Source: Rubellimicrobium arenae
GTDB lineage: Bacteria > Pseudomonadota > Alphaproteobacteria > Rhodobacterales > Rhodobacteraceae
Length of the DNA: 64,000 nt
NCBI RefSeq assembly: GCF_017916275.1
Contig: NZ_JAFMST010000011.1
Span: forward strand, 92,886 to 156,885
Direction: 5' to 3'
Positions 55,103 to 64,000 of the stretch are shown one piece after another. The notes beneath the pieces are model-generated. The model ran no database searches and was not told where the DNA came from. It worked only from the letters and a program-made list of their open reading frames with translations. Position numbers and translations under genes: made by a program. The number at the start of each line of letters is the position of its first letter. Positions within the stretch are counted from its first letter, which is position 1.

Positions 55103-55561
55103 ATGAAGCTCTCCACGAAGGGGCGTTATGCGATGGTGGCCTTGGCGGATATCGCCATGCAGCCGGACGGCACGCTCGTGAACCTGGGCGAGATCGCAAA
55201 GCGCCAGGACATCTCGCTCCCGTATCTCGAGCAGCTGTTCGTCAAGCTGCGCCGCGAGGGCCTGGTCGAATCGGTGCGGGGACCGGGCGGCGGCTACCGC
55301 CTGGGCCGACCCGCCTCGGACATCCGCGTGGCCGAGATCCTGGGTGCCGTGGACGAGACGGTGAGCGCCCTGCACAAGGGCGCAGCCGCCCGGAAGGGCA
55401 CCTCGGGGACGACCGCGCAGGCGCTGGCCGACCGGCTCTGGGAAGGGCTCTCGGCGCAGGTCTATGTCTTCCTCCACCAGACCCGCCTGTCCGACGTGGT
55501 TCGCAATCAGCTGGCGCCGTGCCCGGCGGTGCCCTCGCTCCTGGAGCTCGTGGACGATTGA
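55103..55561 (+). CDS. iscR: IscR-type Rrf2-family regulator, single Cys
   Basis: A 152-residue winged-helix regulator (MKLSTKGRYAMVALAD... with PGGGYRLGRPASDI). E. coli IscR binds a [2Fe-2S] cluster by three Cys at 92, 98 and 104; here that region (ALHKGAAARKGTSG) has none. The only Cys is 140 (LAPCPAV). A Rhodobacter IscR with a single conserved Cys has been described, so cluster ligation must be atypical. It is first in the suf operon and likely controls it through 54997-55011. Confidence 0.9.
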   Translation: MKLSTKGRYAMVALADIAMQPDGTLVNLGEIAKRQDISLPYLEQLFVKLRREGLVESVRGPGGGYRLGRPASDIRVAEILGAVDETVSALHKGAAARKGTSGTTAQALADRLWEGLSAQVYVFLHQTRLSDVVRNQLAPCPAVPSLLELVDD

Positions 55562-56604
55562 GGCCCCGCGTCTACCTCGACCACAACGCCACGACGCCGC
55601 TTCGACCCGAAGCGCGCGAGGCGATGCTGGCGGCCATGGACGTGGTGGGGAACCCGTCCTCCGTCCATGCCGAGGGGCGCAAGGCCAAGGCCCTGATCGA
55701 GAGGTCGCGCGAACAGCTGGCCGAGGCGCTGGGGGCCGCGCAAAGCGATATCGTCTTCACCTCGGGCGCGACCGAAGCCGCAGCCCTCGCGCTAGCTGGC
55801 CGGACCCTGCATTGCGCCGGCATCGAGCACGAGGCCGTGCTGTCCTGGTGCGATGGCAGCCTGCCGGTCGATCACGATGGCGCGGTCACCGTGTCCGATC
55901 CGGCCCGGTCGGCGTTGCAACTCGCGAATTCGGAAACCGGCGTAGTGCAGGACCTTCCCCAGCATCTCGCCGTCAGTGACGTGACGCAGGCGGTCGGGCG
56001 GCTGCCCTACGCGCATGACTGGTCGGGCGTGCGGATGGTCATCCTGTCCGCGCACAAGTTCGGCGGCCCCAAGGGGGTCGGGGCCTTGATCGTCCCGCGC
56101 GACAGCAACCTCGAGGCGCGGTTGAAAGGCGGCGGGCAGGAGATGGGCCGCCGGGCCGGGACCGAGAACATCCTGGGCATCGTGGCCATGGCGGCGGCGG
56201 CTCGGGCGGCCCTGCGCGACCTGTCGGACGGGGTCTGGGAACGGGTTGCACAGTTTAGAAATATTCTAGAAACCGCGCTTGAGGCCGACTCGCCTGACAC
56301 CATATTGGTGGGGCGCCGGTCGCGGCGCCTGCCCAACACCAGCCTGATCCTGACCCCGGGCTGGAAGGGCGAGACGCAGGTGATGGCGCTGGACCTCGCG
56401 GGGTTCGCCGTCTCGGCCGGCTCGGCCTGCTCCTCCGGCAAGGTCCGGGCGAGCCGGGTCCTGCGGGCCATGGGATATGATGAGGGGTTGGCCGGCTGCG
56501 CGTTGCGCGTGTCCCTCGGCCCCCAGACGACGGAGGACGATGTGCTGCGCTTTGCCGACGCCTTCACCGCCGCACGACGCAAGCAACGGAGCCGGGCCGC
56601 GTGA
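55558..56604 (+). CDS. Cysteine desulfurase (NifS/IscS type)
   Basis: A 348-residue PLP enzyme with the N-terminal [10 protein letters not shown] motif, the PLP-Lys in [10 protein letters not shown] and the active-site Cys in [17 protein letters not shown]. It would mobilise sulfur from cysteine for Fe-S assembly. A second, SufS-type desulfurase ends the operon. TTG 55558 overlaps the iscR stop (TTGA), making the genes coupled; no in-frame ATG precedes the conserved motif. It carries an internal IscR-like site at 56254-56272. Confidence 0.85.
   Translation: MRPRVYLDHNATTPLRPEAREAMLAAMDVVGNPSSVHAEGRKAKALIERSREQLAEALGAAQSDIVFTSGATEAAALALAGRTLHCAGIEHEAVLSWCDGSLPVDHDGAVTVSDPARSALQLANSETGVVQDLPQHLAVSDVTQAVGRLPYAHDWSGVRMVILSAHKFGGPKGVGALIVPRDSNLEARLKGGGQEMGRRAGTENILGIVAMAAAARAALRDLSDGVWERVAQFRNILETALEADSPDTILVGRRSRRLPNTSLILTPGWKGETQVMALDLAGFAVSAGSACSSGKVRASRVLRAMGYDEGLAGCALRVSLGPQTTEDDVLRFADAFTAARRKQRSRAA
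56254..56272 (+). promoter_or_regulatory. Internal IscR-like box within the desulfurase gene
   Basis: TTTAGAA-ATA-TTCTAGA (56254-56270) matches the TTAGAA-N3-TTCTAA palindrome at the operon promoter in 11 of 12 arm positions and begins 377 bases before sufB. It uses the rare codons AGA, ATT and CTA in a GC-rich gene, suggesting selection at DNA level. A second operator or internal promoter is possible; no consensus -35 was found. Confidence 0.45.
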
Positions 56605-56630
56605 CGGCCTCGGACGAGAGAGGAACACCG

Positions 56631-58207
<1,577 letters not shown>

Positions 58208-58208
<1 letters not shown>

Positions 58209-58549
58209 TGGTCTGGGGCAAGCCGCAGCCCTCGGGACTGGTCCTGACCACGACGCCCAGCGTCGAGGGGCGGCCCATCTCCGACTACCTGGGCATCGTC
58301 GTGGGCGAAGCGATCCTCGGCGCGAACGTGTTCCGGGACGTGTTCGCGCAGATCACCGATATCGTCGGGGGCCGCTCCGGCGCCTATGAGCGGAGCCTGT
58401 CCGAAGCGCGGGACACCGCGCTCCGCGAACTGGAGGAACGGGCCGCTGCCAAGGGAGCCAACGCCGTCGTAGGTGTCGACCTCGATTACGAGGTCATCAA
58501 CAACATGCTGATGGTGTCGGCTTCGGGCACGGCGGTTCGCCTCGGTTAA
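58208..58549 (+). CDS. YbjQ-family (heavy-metal-binding-domain) protein
   Basis: A 113-residue protein of the YbjQ/UPF0145 family, with [35 protein letters not shown] and [14 protein letters not shown]. Function unknown; a metal-binding role is suggested by the Pfam name only. ATG 58208 overlaps the sufB stop (TGATG), so it is coupled to sufB, which makes a role near Fe-S assembly plausible. Confidence 0.88.
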
Positions 58550-58651
58550 TCAGTCATTCACCCTTGCCGCGCGGTGGCCTAAGGAATTGGCAACCCGACC
58601 TAGGCAAGATCGGTCAAGAACAGCACAGGCCCCAGGGGTCAGGAGACGTAG

Positions 58652-59407
58652 ATGCTGGATATCAGGAACTTGCACGTCGAACTTGAGGAGGACGCGAAGC
58701 CGATCCTCAAGGGACTCGACCTGTCCGTCGGCGCCGGTCAGGTTCACGCGATCATGGGTCCGAACGGCTCCGGCAAGTCCACGCTGTCCTACGTGCTCGC
58801 GGGCCGCGACGGCTACACCATGACGGAGGGCACCGCGCATCTGGGCGATATCGACCTCCTGGCCCTCGAGCCCGAGGAGCGCGCGGCAGCCGGGCTGTTC
58901 CTGGCGTTCCAGTACCCCGTCGAGATCCCGGGCGTGGGCAACATGACCTTTCTGCGGACAGCCCTGAACGCCCAGCGCAAGGCCCGCGGGCAGGAGGAGG
59001 TCTCCTCTGCCGACTTCCTCAAGCTGGTGCGCGCCAAGGCGTCATCCCTCAAGATCGACGCCGACATGCTCAAGCGCCCCGTGAACGTCGGGTTCTCGGG
59101 CGGTGAGAAGAAGCGCAACGAGATCCTCCAGATGGCCGTCCTCGAACCCCGGATGTGCATCCTGGACGAAACCGACTCGGGACTGGACGTGGACGCAATG
59201 CGGCTCGTGTCCGAAGGGGTGAACGCCCTTCGCGACGAGGGACGCGCTTTCCTCGTCATCACGCACTACCAGCGCCTGCTCGACCACATCACGCCGGACG
59301 TGGTCCATATCATGGCGAACGGACGGATCATCCGGACGGGCGGCCCCGAGCTGGCGCGCGAGGTCGAAACCAACGGCTACGCCGATATCCTGGCGGAGGC
59401 GCAATGA
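58652..59407 (+). CDS. sufC: Fe-S assembly ATPase SufC
   Basis: A 251-residue ABC-type ATPase of the SufBCD complex. Walker A is GPNGSGKST (near 36), the signature is FSGGEKKRNEI, and Walker B is CILDETDSGLDVD. CAGGAGA precedes ATG 58652. It follows a 102-bp gap after the YbjQ gene; no promoter could be fixed there. Confidence 0.97.
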   Translation: MLDIRNLHVELEEDAKPILKGLDLSVGAGQVHAIMGPNGSGKSTLSYVLAGRDGYTMTEGTAHLGDIDLLALEPEERAAAGLFLAFQYPVEIPGVGNMTFLRTALNAQRKARGQEEVSSADFLKLVRAKASSLKIDADMLKRPVNVGFSGGEKKRNEILQMAVLEPRMCILDETDSGLDVDAMRLVSEGVNALRDEGRAFLVITHYQRLLDHITPDVVHIMANGRIIRTGGPELAREVETNGYADILAEAQ

Positions 59408-60690
59408 TCGCGCGCCCCAATCCGCGCCTTCAGGCCACGACCAGCCGGCTTGAAGGGCTGACCCTTCCCGAAGGCGGTTCGTGGGCGCGTGCCGCACGAT
59501 CCGCCGCCCTGGCGCGCGTCGAAGGCATGGGGCTGCCGGTGCGGCGCGACGAATACTGGCGCTTCACCGATCCGCAGGGACTCGTCACGCCCGAGCCGAT
59601 GCCAGCGGCGCCGTTGCCCGAGGAAGAGGCTCCTGCCTTCGCCGAGGTCGAGGCGCTCCGCCTCGTCTTCGTGGATGGTCGTTTCGACCCACAAGCCTCC
59701 GATCCGCTTGACCTGGATGGCCTGGAGATCGAGCGGCTGGCCGACGTCGCCGACCGGGACATCCACTGGGCGCAGGGGTTGTACGGCGTCCTCGAGTCGG
59801 AGGGTCAGAACCCCGTGCTGCGGCCGCTGGCGGCCCTGAACAGCGCCTTCGCGACCGACGGGATCGTCATCCACGTCACCGGTGCGGTGAGCAGGCCGGT
59901 CCACCTCGTCTACAGGCACGAGGCCGCGGACTCCGATGCCATGCTGCATCACCTCGTCCGGGTCGATGCCGGAGCGAGCTTGACCCTTCTCGAGAGCGGC
60001 CCTGCCGCCGCCCGGTTCAACAGCGTGGTGGAGGTCGATCTGGCCGAAGGGGCGCGGCTGCATCACGTCCGGACCCAGGGTCGGGACCATGATCGTCGCA
60101 CGGCCACCCATATCTTCGCGCGCCTGGCCGACGAAGCGGACTTCCGGTCCTTCACGCTGACCTTCAACGGGGTCCTAACCCGGAACGAGGCGGTGGTCTG
60201 GTTGAACGGCGACAGGGCGGTTGCCCATCTTGCCGGCGCCGCCGTGGGCGACGGTGACTTTCATCACGACGACACGGTCTTCGTGACCCACGCGGCCGAG
60301 TCCTGCGAAAGCCGGCAGGTCTTCAAGAAGGTGCTGCGGAACGGCGCCACCGGCGTGTTCCAGGGCAAGATCCTCGTGCGCGCCGGGGCGCAGAAGACCG
60401 ACGGCTACCAGTTGAGCCAGGCCCTCCTGCTGGATGAGCGGAGCCAGTTCCTGGCCAAGCCCGAACTGGAGATCTACGCCGACGACGTCAAATGCTCTCA
60501 CGGCTCCACGGCCGGGGCGATCGACGAAACGGCGCTGTTCTACCTTCGGTCGCGCGGCGTCCCTGAATCCGACGCCAAGGATCTTCTGACGCTGGCCTTC
60601 CTGCGGGAAGCCCTGCAGGAGATCCCGGACGCCCGGCTGGCCGAGGATTTGGCAGGCCGCCTTGAGGGCTGGCTGGCCCGGCGGCGCTGA
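59404..60690 (+). CDS. sufD: Fe-S assembly protein SufD
   Basis: A 428-residue paralogue of SufB and partner in the SufBCD complex. Residues 260-400 hold the beta-helix core with RQVFKKVLRNGATGVFQGKI, ILLDERSQFLAKPELEIYAD and CSHGSTAGAIDETALFYLRS. ATG 59404 overlaps the sufC stop (ATGA). Confidence 0.95.
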   Translation: MIARPNPRLQATTSRLEGLTLPEGGSWARAARSAALARVEGMGLPVRRDEYWRFTDPQGLVTPEPMPAAPLPEEEAPAFAEVEALRLVFVDGRFDPQASDPLDLDGLEIERLADVADRDIHWAQGLYGVLESEGQNPVLRPLAALNSAFATDGIVIHVTGAVSRPVHLVYRHEAADSDAMLHHLVRVDAGASLTLLESGPAAARFNSVVEVDLAEGARLHHVRTQGRDHDRRTATHIFARLADEADFRSFTLTFNGVLTRNEAVVWLNGDRAVAHLAGAAVGDGDFHHDDTVFVTHAAESCESRQVFKKVLRNGATGVFQGKILVRAGAQKTDGYQLSQALLLDERSQFLAKPELEIYADDVKCSHGSTAGAIDETALFYLRSRGVPESDAKDLLTLAFLREALQEIPDARLAEDLAGRLEGWLARRR

Positions 60691-61193
60691 TGGGAGTTGC
60701 AGCCGACATAGGACGGACCTTGCGGACAGGTCCGCGCGCCGTCATCCGGGAGCATCTGGCCCGGGGCGAGAACGAGGCGCGGGCGCTTGCGTTCCTGATG
60801 ATCGGCTGCATCCTGGTCTTCGTGAGCCAGTGGCCGCGCCTGGCGCGGACCGCTCAGCTGGAGGGAGATGAGTTTCCCAGGCTCGCGGCTTACGCGCTGC
60901 TCGGCTGGCTCATGATCTGGCCGCTGGTGTTCTATGCGCTGGCAGGCGTCGTCCACACGGTGTCCCGCCTGACCGGCGGGCAGGGCACGGCATTCGGTGC
61001 GCGACTGGCCTTGTTCTGGTCGTGGCTCGCGGCATCGCCGCTGGCGCTGCTGACGGGCATCCTGGCCGGCTTCACGGGGGCGTCCATCCTGACCAATCTC
61101 GCGGGCCTCCTTTGGATTCTGGTTTTCATCGGCCTCTGGTGGCGTTCTCAAGGGGAGGCGGCCCGGGGGCCGCAAGTCTATGGCGTCCAGTGA
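60690..61193 (+). CDS. YIP1-family membrane protein 1
   Basis: A 167-residue protein with about four transmembrane segments (FLMIGCILVFVSQWPRL, FALLGWLMIWPLVFYALAG-like, and SWLAASPLALLTGILAGF). Similar to Yip1-domain proteins of unknown role. ATG 60690 overlaps the sufD stop (TGATG). It overlaps the second YIP1 gene by 14 bases. Confidence 0.8.
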   Translation: MGVAADIGRTLRTGPRAVIREHLARGENEARALAFLMIGCILVFVSQWPRLARTAQLEGDEFPRLAAYALLGWLMIWPLVFYALAGVVHTVSRLTGGQGTAFGARLALFWSWLAASPLALLTGILAGFTGASILTNLAGLLWILVFIGLWWRSQGEAARGPQVYGVQ

Positions 61194-61770
61194 TACCAAT
61201 CTCCTGGTCCTGATCCGCGACAGCCTCGCTGCGCCCGGTGAGGTGGCCAGCCGCCTTCTGTCGCTGCGTCCGGGGCTCGCCGCCGTCGTTCAGGCGGCGG
61301 CGCTGGTCTCGATTCTCGACGCCCTGCTTCTGGGCGCGTTGACCGGGGGCGCTTTCGTAATCCCGCTTCCCGATGGGGACGTGATCCTCGACCCGTTCAC
61401 CCATGCCGCCCTTCTCGGAGCCTCGTTGCTGATCTCGGCGGTGGCCCTGTTCGTGGGCGGGCGTGTCCTGGGGGGGCGCGGTCAGTTCGAACAGGCGCTT
61501 CTCGTCGTCGCCTGGCTGGAACTGCTGGCGATCGTCATCCAGGTTGCCCAGCTCCTGTTCTCCATCCTGCTGCCGCCGGTCGCGCCGATCCTGGCCTTGG
61601 CGGGCCTGTTCCTTCTGATCTGGTGCGTCGTGCAGTTCACAAGGGTGCTTCATGGCTTCGGCGGCTTCGGTCGCACGATCCTGGCGCTTCTGCTGGGGGC
61701 GATCGTGGTCGGCATTGCCCTGACGATCCTGATGAGCGTCGTGGGTTTCGGAGGCTCTTCTGATGTATGA
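61180..61770 (+). CDS. YIP1-family membrane protein 2
   Basis: A 196-residue protein with about five transmembrane segments. It is related in layout to the preceding gene product, starting with a cytoplasmic LVLIRDSLAAPGEVASRLLS and followed by hydrophobic pairs. The stop overlaps sufS by eight bases. Two YIP1 proteins between sufD and sufS suggest a heteromer or a membrane role for the assembly machinery; this is an inference. Confidence 0.8.
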   Translation: MASSDTNLLVLIRDSLAAPGEVASRLLSLRPGLAAVVQAAALVSILDALLLGALTGGAFVIPLPDGDVILDPFTHAALLGASLLISAVALFVGGRVLGGRGQFEQALLVVAWLELLAIVIQVAQLLFSILLPPVAPILALAGLFLLIWCVVQFTRVLHGFGGFGRTILALLLGAIVVGIALTILMSVVGFGGSSDV

Positions 61771-62980
61771 CGTGCAACGCGTCCGCGCGGATTTCCCGAT
61801 CCTGACGCGGGAGATCCATGGCAAGCCGCTGGTCTACTTGGACAATGGGGCCTCGGCCCAAAAACCGAAGACCGTGATCGATGCGGTCACGAAGGGCTAT
61901 GCCGAAGAGTACGCGAACGTCCACCGCGGCCTTCACACACTCTCCTCGCTCGCGACCGAGAAGTATGAGGCCGTTCGTGGCAAGGTCGCCCGGTTCCTGA
62001 ACGCGCCCAGCGAGGAGGAGATCGTTTTCACCTCCGGAACGACCGAGGGGATCAATCTCGTGGCCTACGGATGGGCGATGCCGCGGATGGAGGCGGGGGA
62101 CGAGATCGTCCTGTCCGTCCTCGAGCATCACGCCAACATCGTTCCCTGGCACTTCCTGAGGGAACGCCAGGGCGTCGTGCTGAAGTGGGTGGATTGTGAC
62201 GCCAAGGGGGATCTCGATCCGCAGGCCGTGATCGATGCCATCGGCCCGCGCACCAAGCTTGTGGCGGTCACGCAGTTGTCGAACGTGACTGGCACGGTGG
62301 TCGATGTCGCGTCGATCGTCGAGGGCGCCCATGCCCGTGGCGTTCCCGTCCTTGTGGACGGCAGTCAGGGCGCGGTTCACATGCCGATCGACGTCCAGTC
62401 AATCGGTTGCGATTTCTATGCGGTCACCGGTCACAAGCTCTATGGTCCGTCAGGGTCGGGGGCCATCTTCATCCGCCGTGAGCGCATGCAGGAGATGCGT
62501 CCGTTCCTGGGGGGCGGAGACATGATCCGTGAGGTGTCCCGGGACGCCGTGAGCTATGCGGATCCGCCCATGAAGTTCGAAGCGGGCACTCCGGGGATCG
62601 TTCAGACGATCGGCTTCGGCGCGGCGCTCGACTACCTTGCCGATCTCGGGATGGCGAACATCGCCGCACATGAACGCGGCCTGCGCGACTACGCCCGCGA
62701 CAGGCTGGGCAGCCTGAACTGGCTTCAGCTACAGGGCAACAGCGATGGGAAGGCCGCGATTTTCTCCTTCACCATGGAAGGCGCCCATGCCCATGACATC
62801 TCGACGGTTCTGGATCGCAGGGGGATCGCGGTACGGGCGGGCACCCATTGCGCCATGCCGCTCCTTCAGCACCTGGGCGTAGGCGCCACCTGCCGGGCGT
62901 CCTTCGGGCTTTACAACACCGAAGCCGAGGTGGACGCGCTCGTCTCGGGACTCGAACTTTGTCGAGATCTCTTCGGCTGA
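61763..62980 (+). CDS. sufS: Cysteine desulfurase SufS
   Basis: A 405-residue class II desulfurase with VYLDNGASAQKPK near 30, the PLP-Lys in VTGHKLYGPSG (near 225) and the active-site Cys in RAGTHCAMPLLQHLG (near 360). It supplies sulfur to SufBCD; class II enzymes usually need SufE or SufU for activity, and no such gene is in the window. ATG 61763 overlaps the YIP1 gene. Followed by tRNA-Arg. Confidence 0.95.
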   Translation: MYDVQRVRADFPILTREIHGKPLVYLDNGASAQKPKTVIDAVTKGYAEEYANVHRGLHTLSSLATEKYEAVRGKVARFLNAPSEEEIVFTSGTTEGINLVAYGWAMPRMEAGDEIVLSVLEHHANIVPWHFLRERQGVVLKWVDCDAKGDLDPQAVIDAIGPRTKLVAVTQLSNVTGTVVDVASIVEGAHARGVPVLVDGSQGAVHMPIDVQSIGCDFYAVTGHKLYGPSGSGAIFIRRERMQEMRPFLGGGDMIREVSRDAVSYADPPMKFEAGTPGIVQTIGFGAALDYLADLGMANIAAHERGLRDYARDRLGSLNWLQLQGNSDGKAAIFSFTMEGAHAHDISTVLDRRGIAVRAGTHCAMPLLQHLGVGATCRASFGLYNTEAEVDALVSGLELCRDLFG

Positions 62981-62990
62981 GGTTTTGCGG

Positions 62991-63019
62991 TTGCAGACCG
63001 TTCGCGCTTAGCCTATTCC
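62991..63019 (+). promoter_or_regulatory. Promoter of tRNA-Arg
   Basis: TTGCAG (62991-62996) and TATTCC (63014-63019) are 17 bases apart and end nine bases before the tRNA. The match is moderate, but position and spacing fit a tRNA promoter. Confidence 0.5.
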
Positions 63020-63028
63020 GGCGCGCAG

Positions 63029-63105
63029 GCACCCGTAGCTCAGCTGGATAGAGTGCTGCCCTCCGAAGGCAGAGGTCACAGGTTCGAATCCTGTCGGGTG
63101 CGCCA
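63029..63105 (+). tRNA. tRNA-Arg (anticodon CCG)
   Basis: A complete cloverleaf: acceptor GCACCCG pairs with CGGGTGC, the D arm contains AGCTCAGCTGGATAGAGT, the anticodon loop CTCCGAA gives CCG, and the T arm is CACAGGTTCGAATCCTGTC. CCA is encoded at 63103-63105. The 3' half is a typical integrase target, and foreign-looking DNA starts just after it. Confidence 0.95.
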
Positions 63106-63437
63106 GTCAAGCCAAATCTGTAAGTTAAATCATACATTAGATTGTGGTCTGGCAGTCGGTGGGTCAGCTTTTGGGCCAAATACTCTCGACACACTCAAAG
63201 GACTTGGGACGGAACGGGTTTCAGTGAGGAGGGTAGGGGCAGCACACCAGTCCGTTTGGCCGTGACGCACCCATGCCTGGTGATTATAAGTGAGTCCCCG
63301 AAAGCCCAACGGCCGCTCAGTGCACACAGCGCTGGGGTTTAACTCAGCCTACGGCGAACCGGCCTAGGCTCAGGACCTACAAACCGGATTGCACTGGCGC
63401 AGGGGCTCTGACTCTCTGCAGCGCCGGGAGGTGCTGC
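63106..63437. other. 332 bp of AT-richer DNA without a gene, after tRNA-Arg
   Basis: No convincing frame or RNA was found. By eye its GC content is well below the rest of the window, particularly 63106-63150, which suggests transferred DNA. No copy of the tRNA 3' end and no integrase gene is visible before the window ends. The left end of the IS5-type element may lie in about 63390-63437. Confidence 0.5.
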
Positions 63438-63918
63438 ATGAGCGAACAATTCTGGCTATCTGAAGTGCAAATGGAGCGGCTACGACCCTTCTTTCCAAGG
63501 CCACGCGGGCGAGGACGGGTCGATGACCGTCAGGTGCTGAGTGGAATCATCTATGTACAGCGCAACGGGCTGATGTGGAAGGACGCGCCAGTTGTGTATG
63601 GAAGGCCCAAGACTCTCTATAACCGCTGGGTCCGCTGGAGTCGCATGACGTGTTTGCCCGCATCCTGCTGGAACTGGCAGCCGAGGATCAGGAGACCGAG
63701 GTCCTGATGATCGACGCAACCCACCTGAAGGCGCACCGGACGGCCTGCAGCTTGCGAGCCCCAAAAGGGGCTGCGGCGACAAGCGGGGGCGCCTGATCGG
63801 GCGCACAAAGGGTGGCTTGAACTCCAAACTACACGTCGTTGCCGACGCTCGCGGTCGGCCGATCCGCATGTTCCTTTCAGCGGGCCAGACCAGCGACTAC
63901 ATTGGTGCGCGGTTTTGA
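63438..63918 (+). pseudogene. IS5-family transposase, frameshifted and truncated
   Basis: The N-terminus reads MSEQFWLSEVQMERLRPFFP, typical of IS5-type transposases, with GRPKTLYNRWVRW near 60. One base appears lost near 63647-63650: the frame then moves to VFARILLELAAEDQETEVL and MIDATHLKAHRTA, which holds the first DDE Asp. A second shift lies at an AAAAGGGG run (63763-63770), before GRLIGRTKGGLNSKLHVV. The sequence ends at GQTSDYIGA, so the second and third catalytic residues are missing. Cut off by another element at about 63919. Confidence 0.85.
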
Positions 63919-64000
63919 TTTCCACTGAGAGCTGACCCGGGTTTTTCGTCGAGGAGTGACCCGCCTGAGGGTTATGTTCTGCGGGTTACGCGTGCGTCAA
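63919..64000. mobile_element. Probable end of an IS21-type element
   Basis: The sequence has tandem GAG-x-x-x-TGACCC units (GAGAGCTGACCC, GAGGAGTGACCC), as in IS21-family termini, and interrupts the IS5-type transposase. A possible istA start lies near 63975, but the window ends before it can be confirmed. Called by resemblance only. Confidence 0.35.

Noticed and set aside
62991..63028. A third small Fe-S gene between sufS and tRNA-Arg
   Set aside because: Only 48 bases are available, and these are taken by a plausible tRNA promoter.

Overview
The window is GC-rich, gene-dense alphaproteobacterial chromosome, almost certainly Rhodobacterales (Rhodobacteraceae/Paracoccaceae). This rests on the protein types and gene order: an iscR-desulfurase-sufB-sufC-sufD-sufS operon, a GAAC-N7-GAAC SOS box before recA, the eukaryote-type NADP isocitrate dehydrogenase, and many transporters for marine or soil organic matter. 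No species is assigned.

Layout. (1) 1-8064: a sulfated-glycan locus, with a sulfatase cut by the window edge, a LysR regulator, and a divergent operon of CUT1 sugar ABC transporter (binding protein, two permeases, ATPase) plus a second sulfatase. (2) 8098-11501: an HK/RR two-component system in an operon with a PepSY protein, divergent from a second PepSY protein and a small protein made almost only of RTX repeats; four 11-bp units lie between the two PepSY genes. (3) 11795-15583: a CHASE4-like/GGDEF/EAL protein and two unrecognised genes. (4) 15729-22379: a tripartite tricarboxylate transporter (TctCBA) between two hydroxy-acid dehydrogenases, followed by an AbrB-family membrane protein. (5) 22447-23496: a lone PotD-like binding protein. 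(6) 23782-33636: a sugar/polyol divergon. RpiR, an unusually long MDR dehydrogenase and an FGGY kinase run left; a ribose-type ABC transporter (binding protein, double ATPase, two permeases) and an SDR run right. The shared promoter region has three overlapping or adjacent inverted repeats. (7) 33739-35543: a PHB-depolymerase-type esterase and a ribbon-helix-helix regulator with a perfect 16-bp palindrome before it. (8) 35639-38510: a tightly coupled type III polyketide synthase, methyltransferase and FAD oxidoreductase operon, probably making a phenolic or pyrone lipid. (9) 38809-54940: housekeeping genes including a Na/Pi transporter, tRNA-Asn, MBL hydrolase, EnvZ-like kinase, recA, alaS, an endonuclease III homologue, typA, a 24-residue membrane peptide gene, YitT, icd, an HD hydrolase and an alpha/beta hydrolase. 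(10) 54975-62980: the suf Fe-S assembly operon. It has an IscR-type box over its promoter, a second similar box inside the first desulfurase gene, and three non-canonical passengers (a YbjQ protein and two YIP1 membrane proteins). (11) 62991-64000: tRNA-Arg(CCG), then AT-richer non-coding DNA, a decayed IS5-type transposase and what looks like the end of an IS21-type element. This is an accessory boundary.

How the genes work together. Three substrate-uptake modules (sulfated sugar, hydroxy-acid, sugar/polyol) each pair a transporter with the enzymes that would act first on the imported compound; the sulfated-sugar and sugar/polyol modules also carry a local regulator, while none is visible for the hydroxy-acid module. 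The suf operon couples iron/Fe-S sensing (IscR) to cluster assembly, but sufA, sufE and sufT are not in the window. Function calls come from motifs and family knowledge read by eye; no database search was run.
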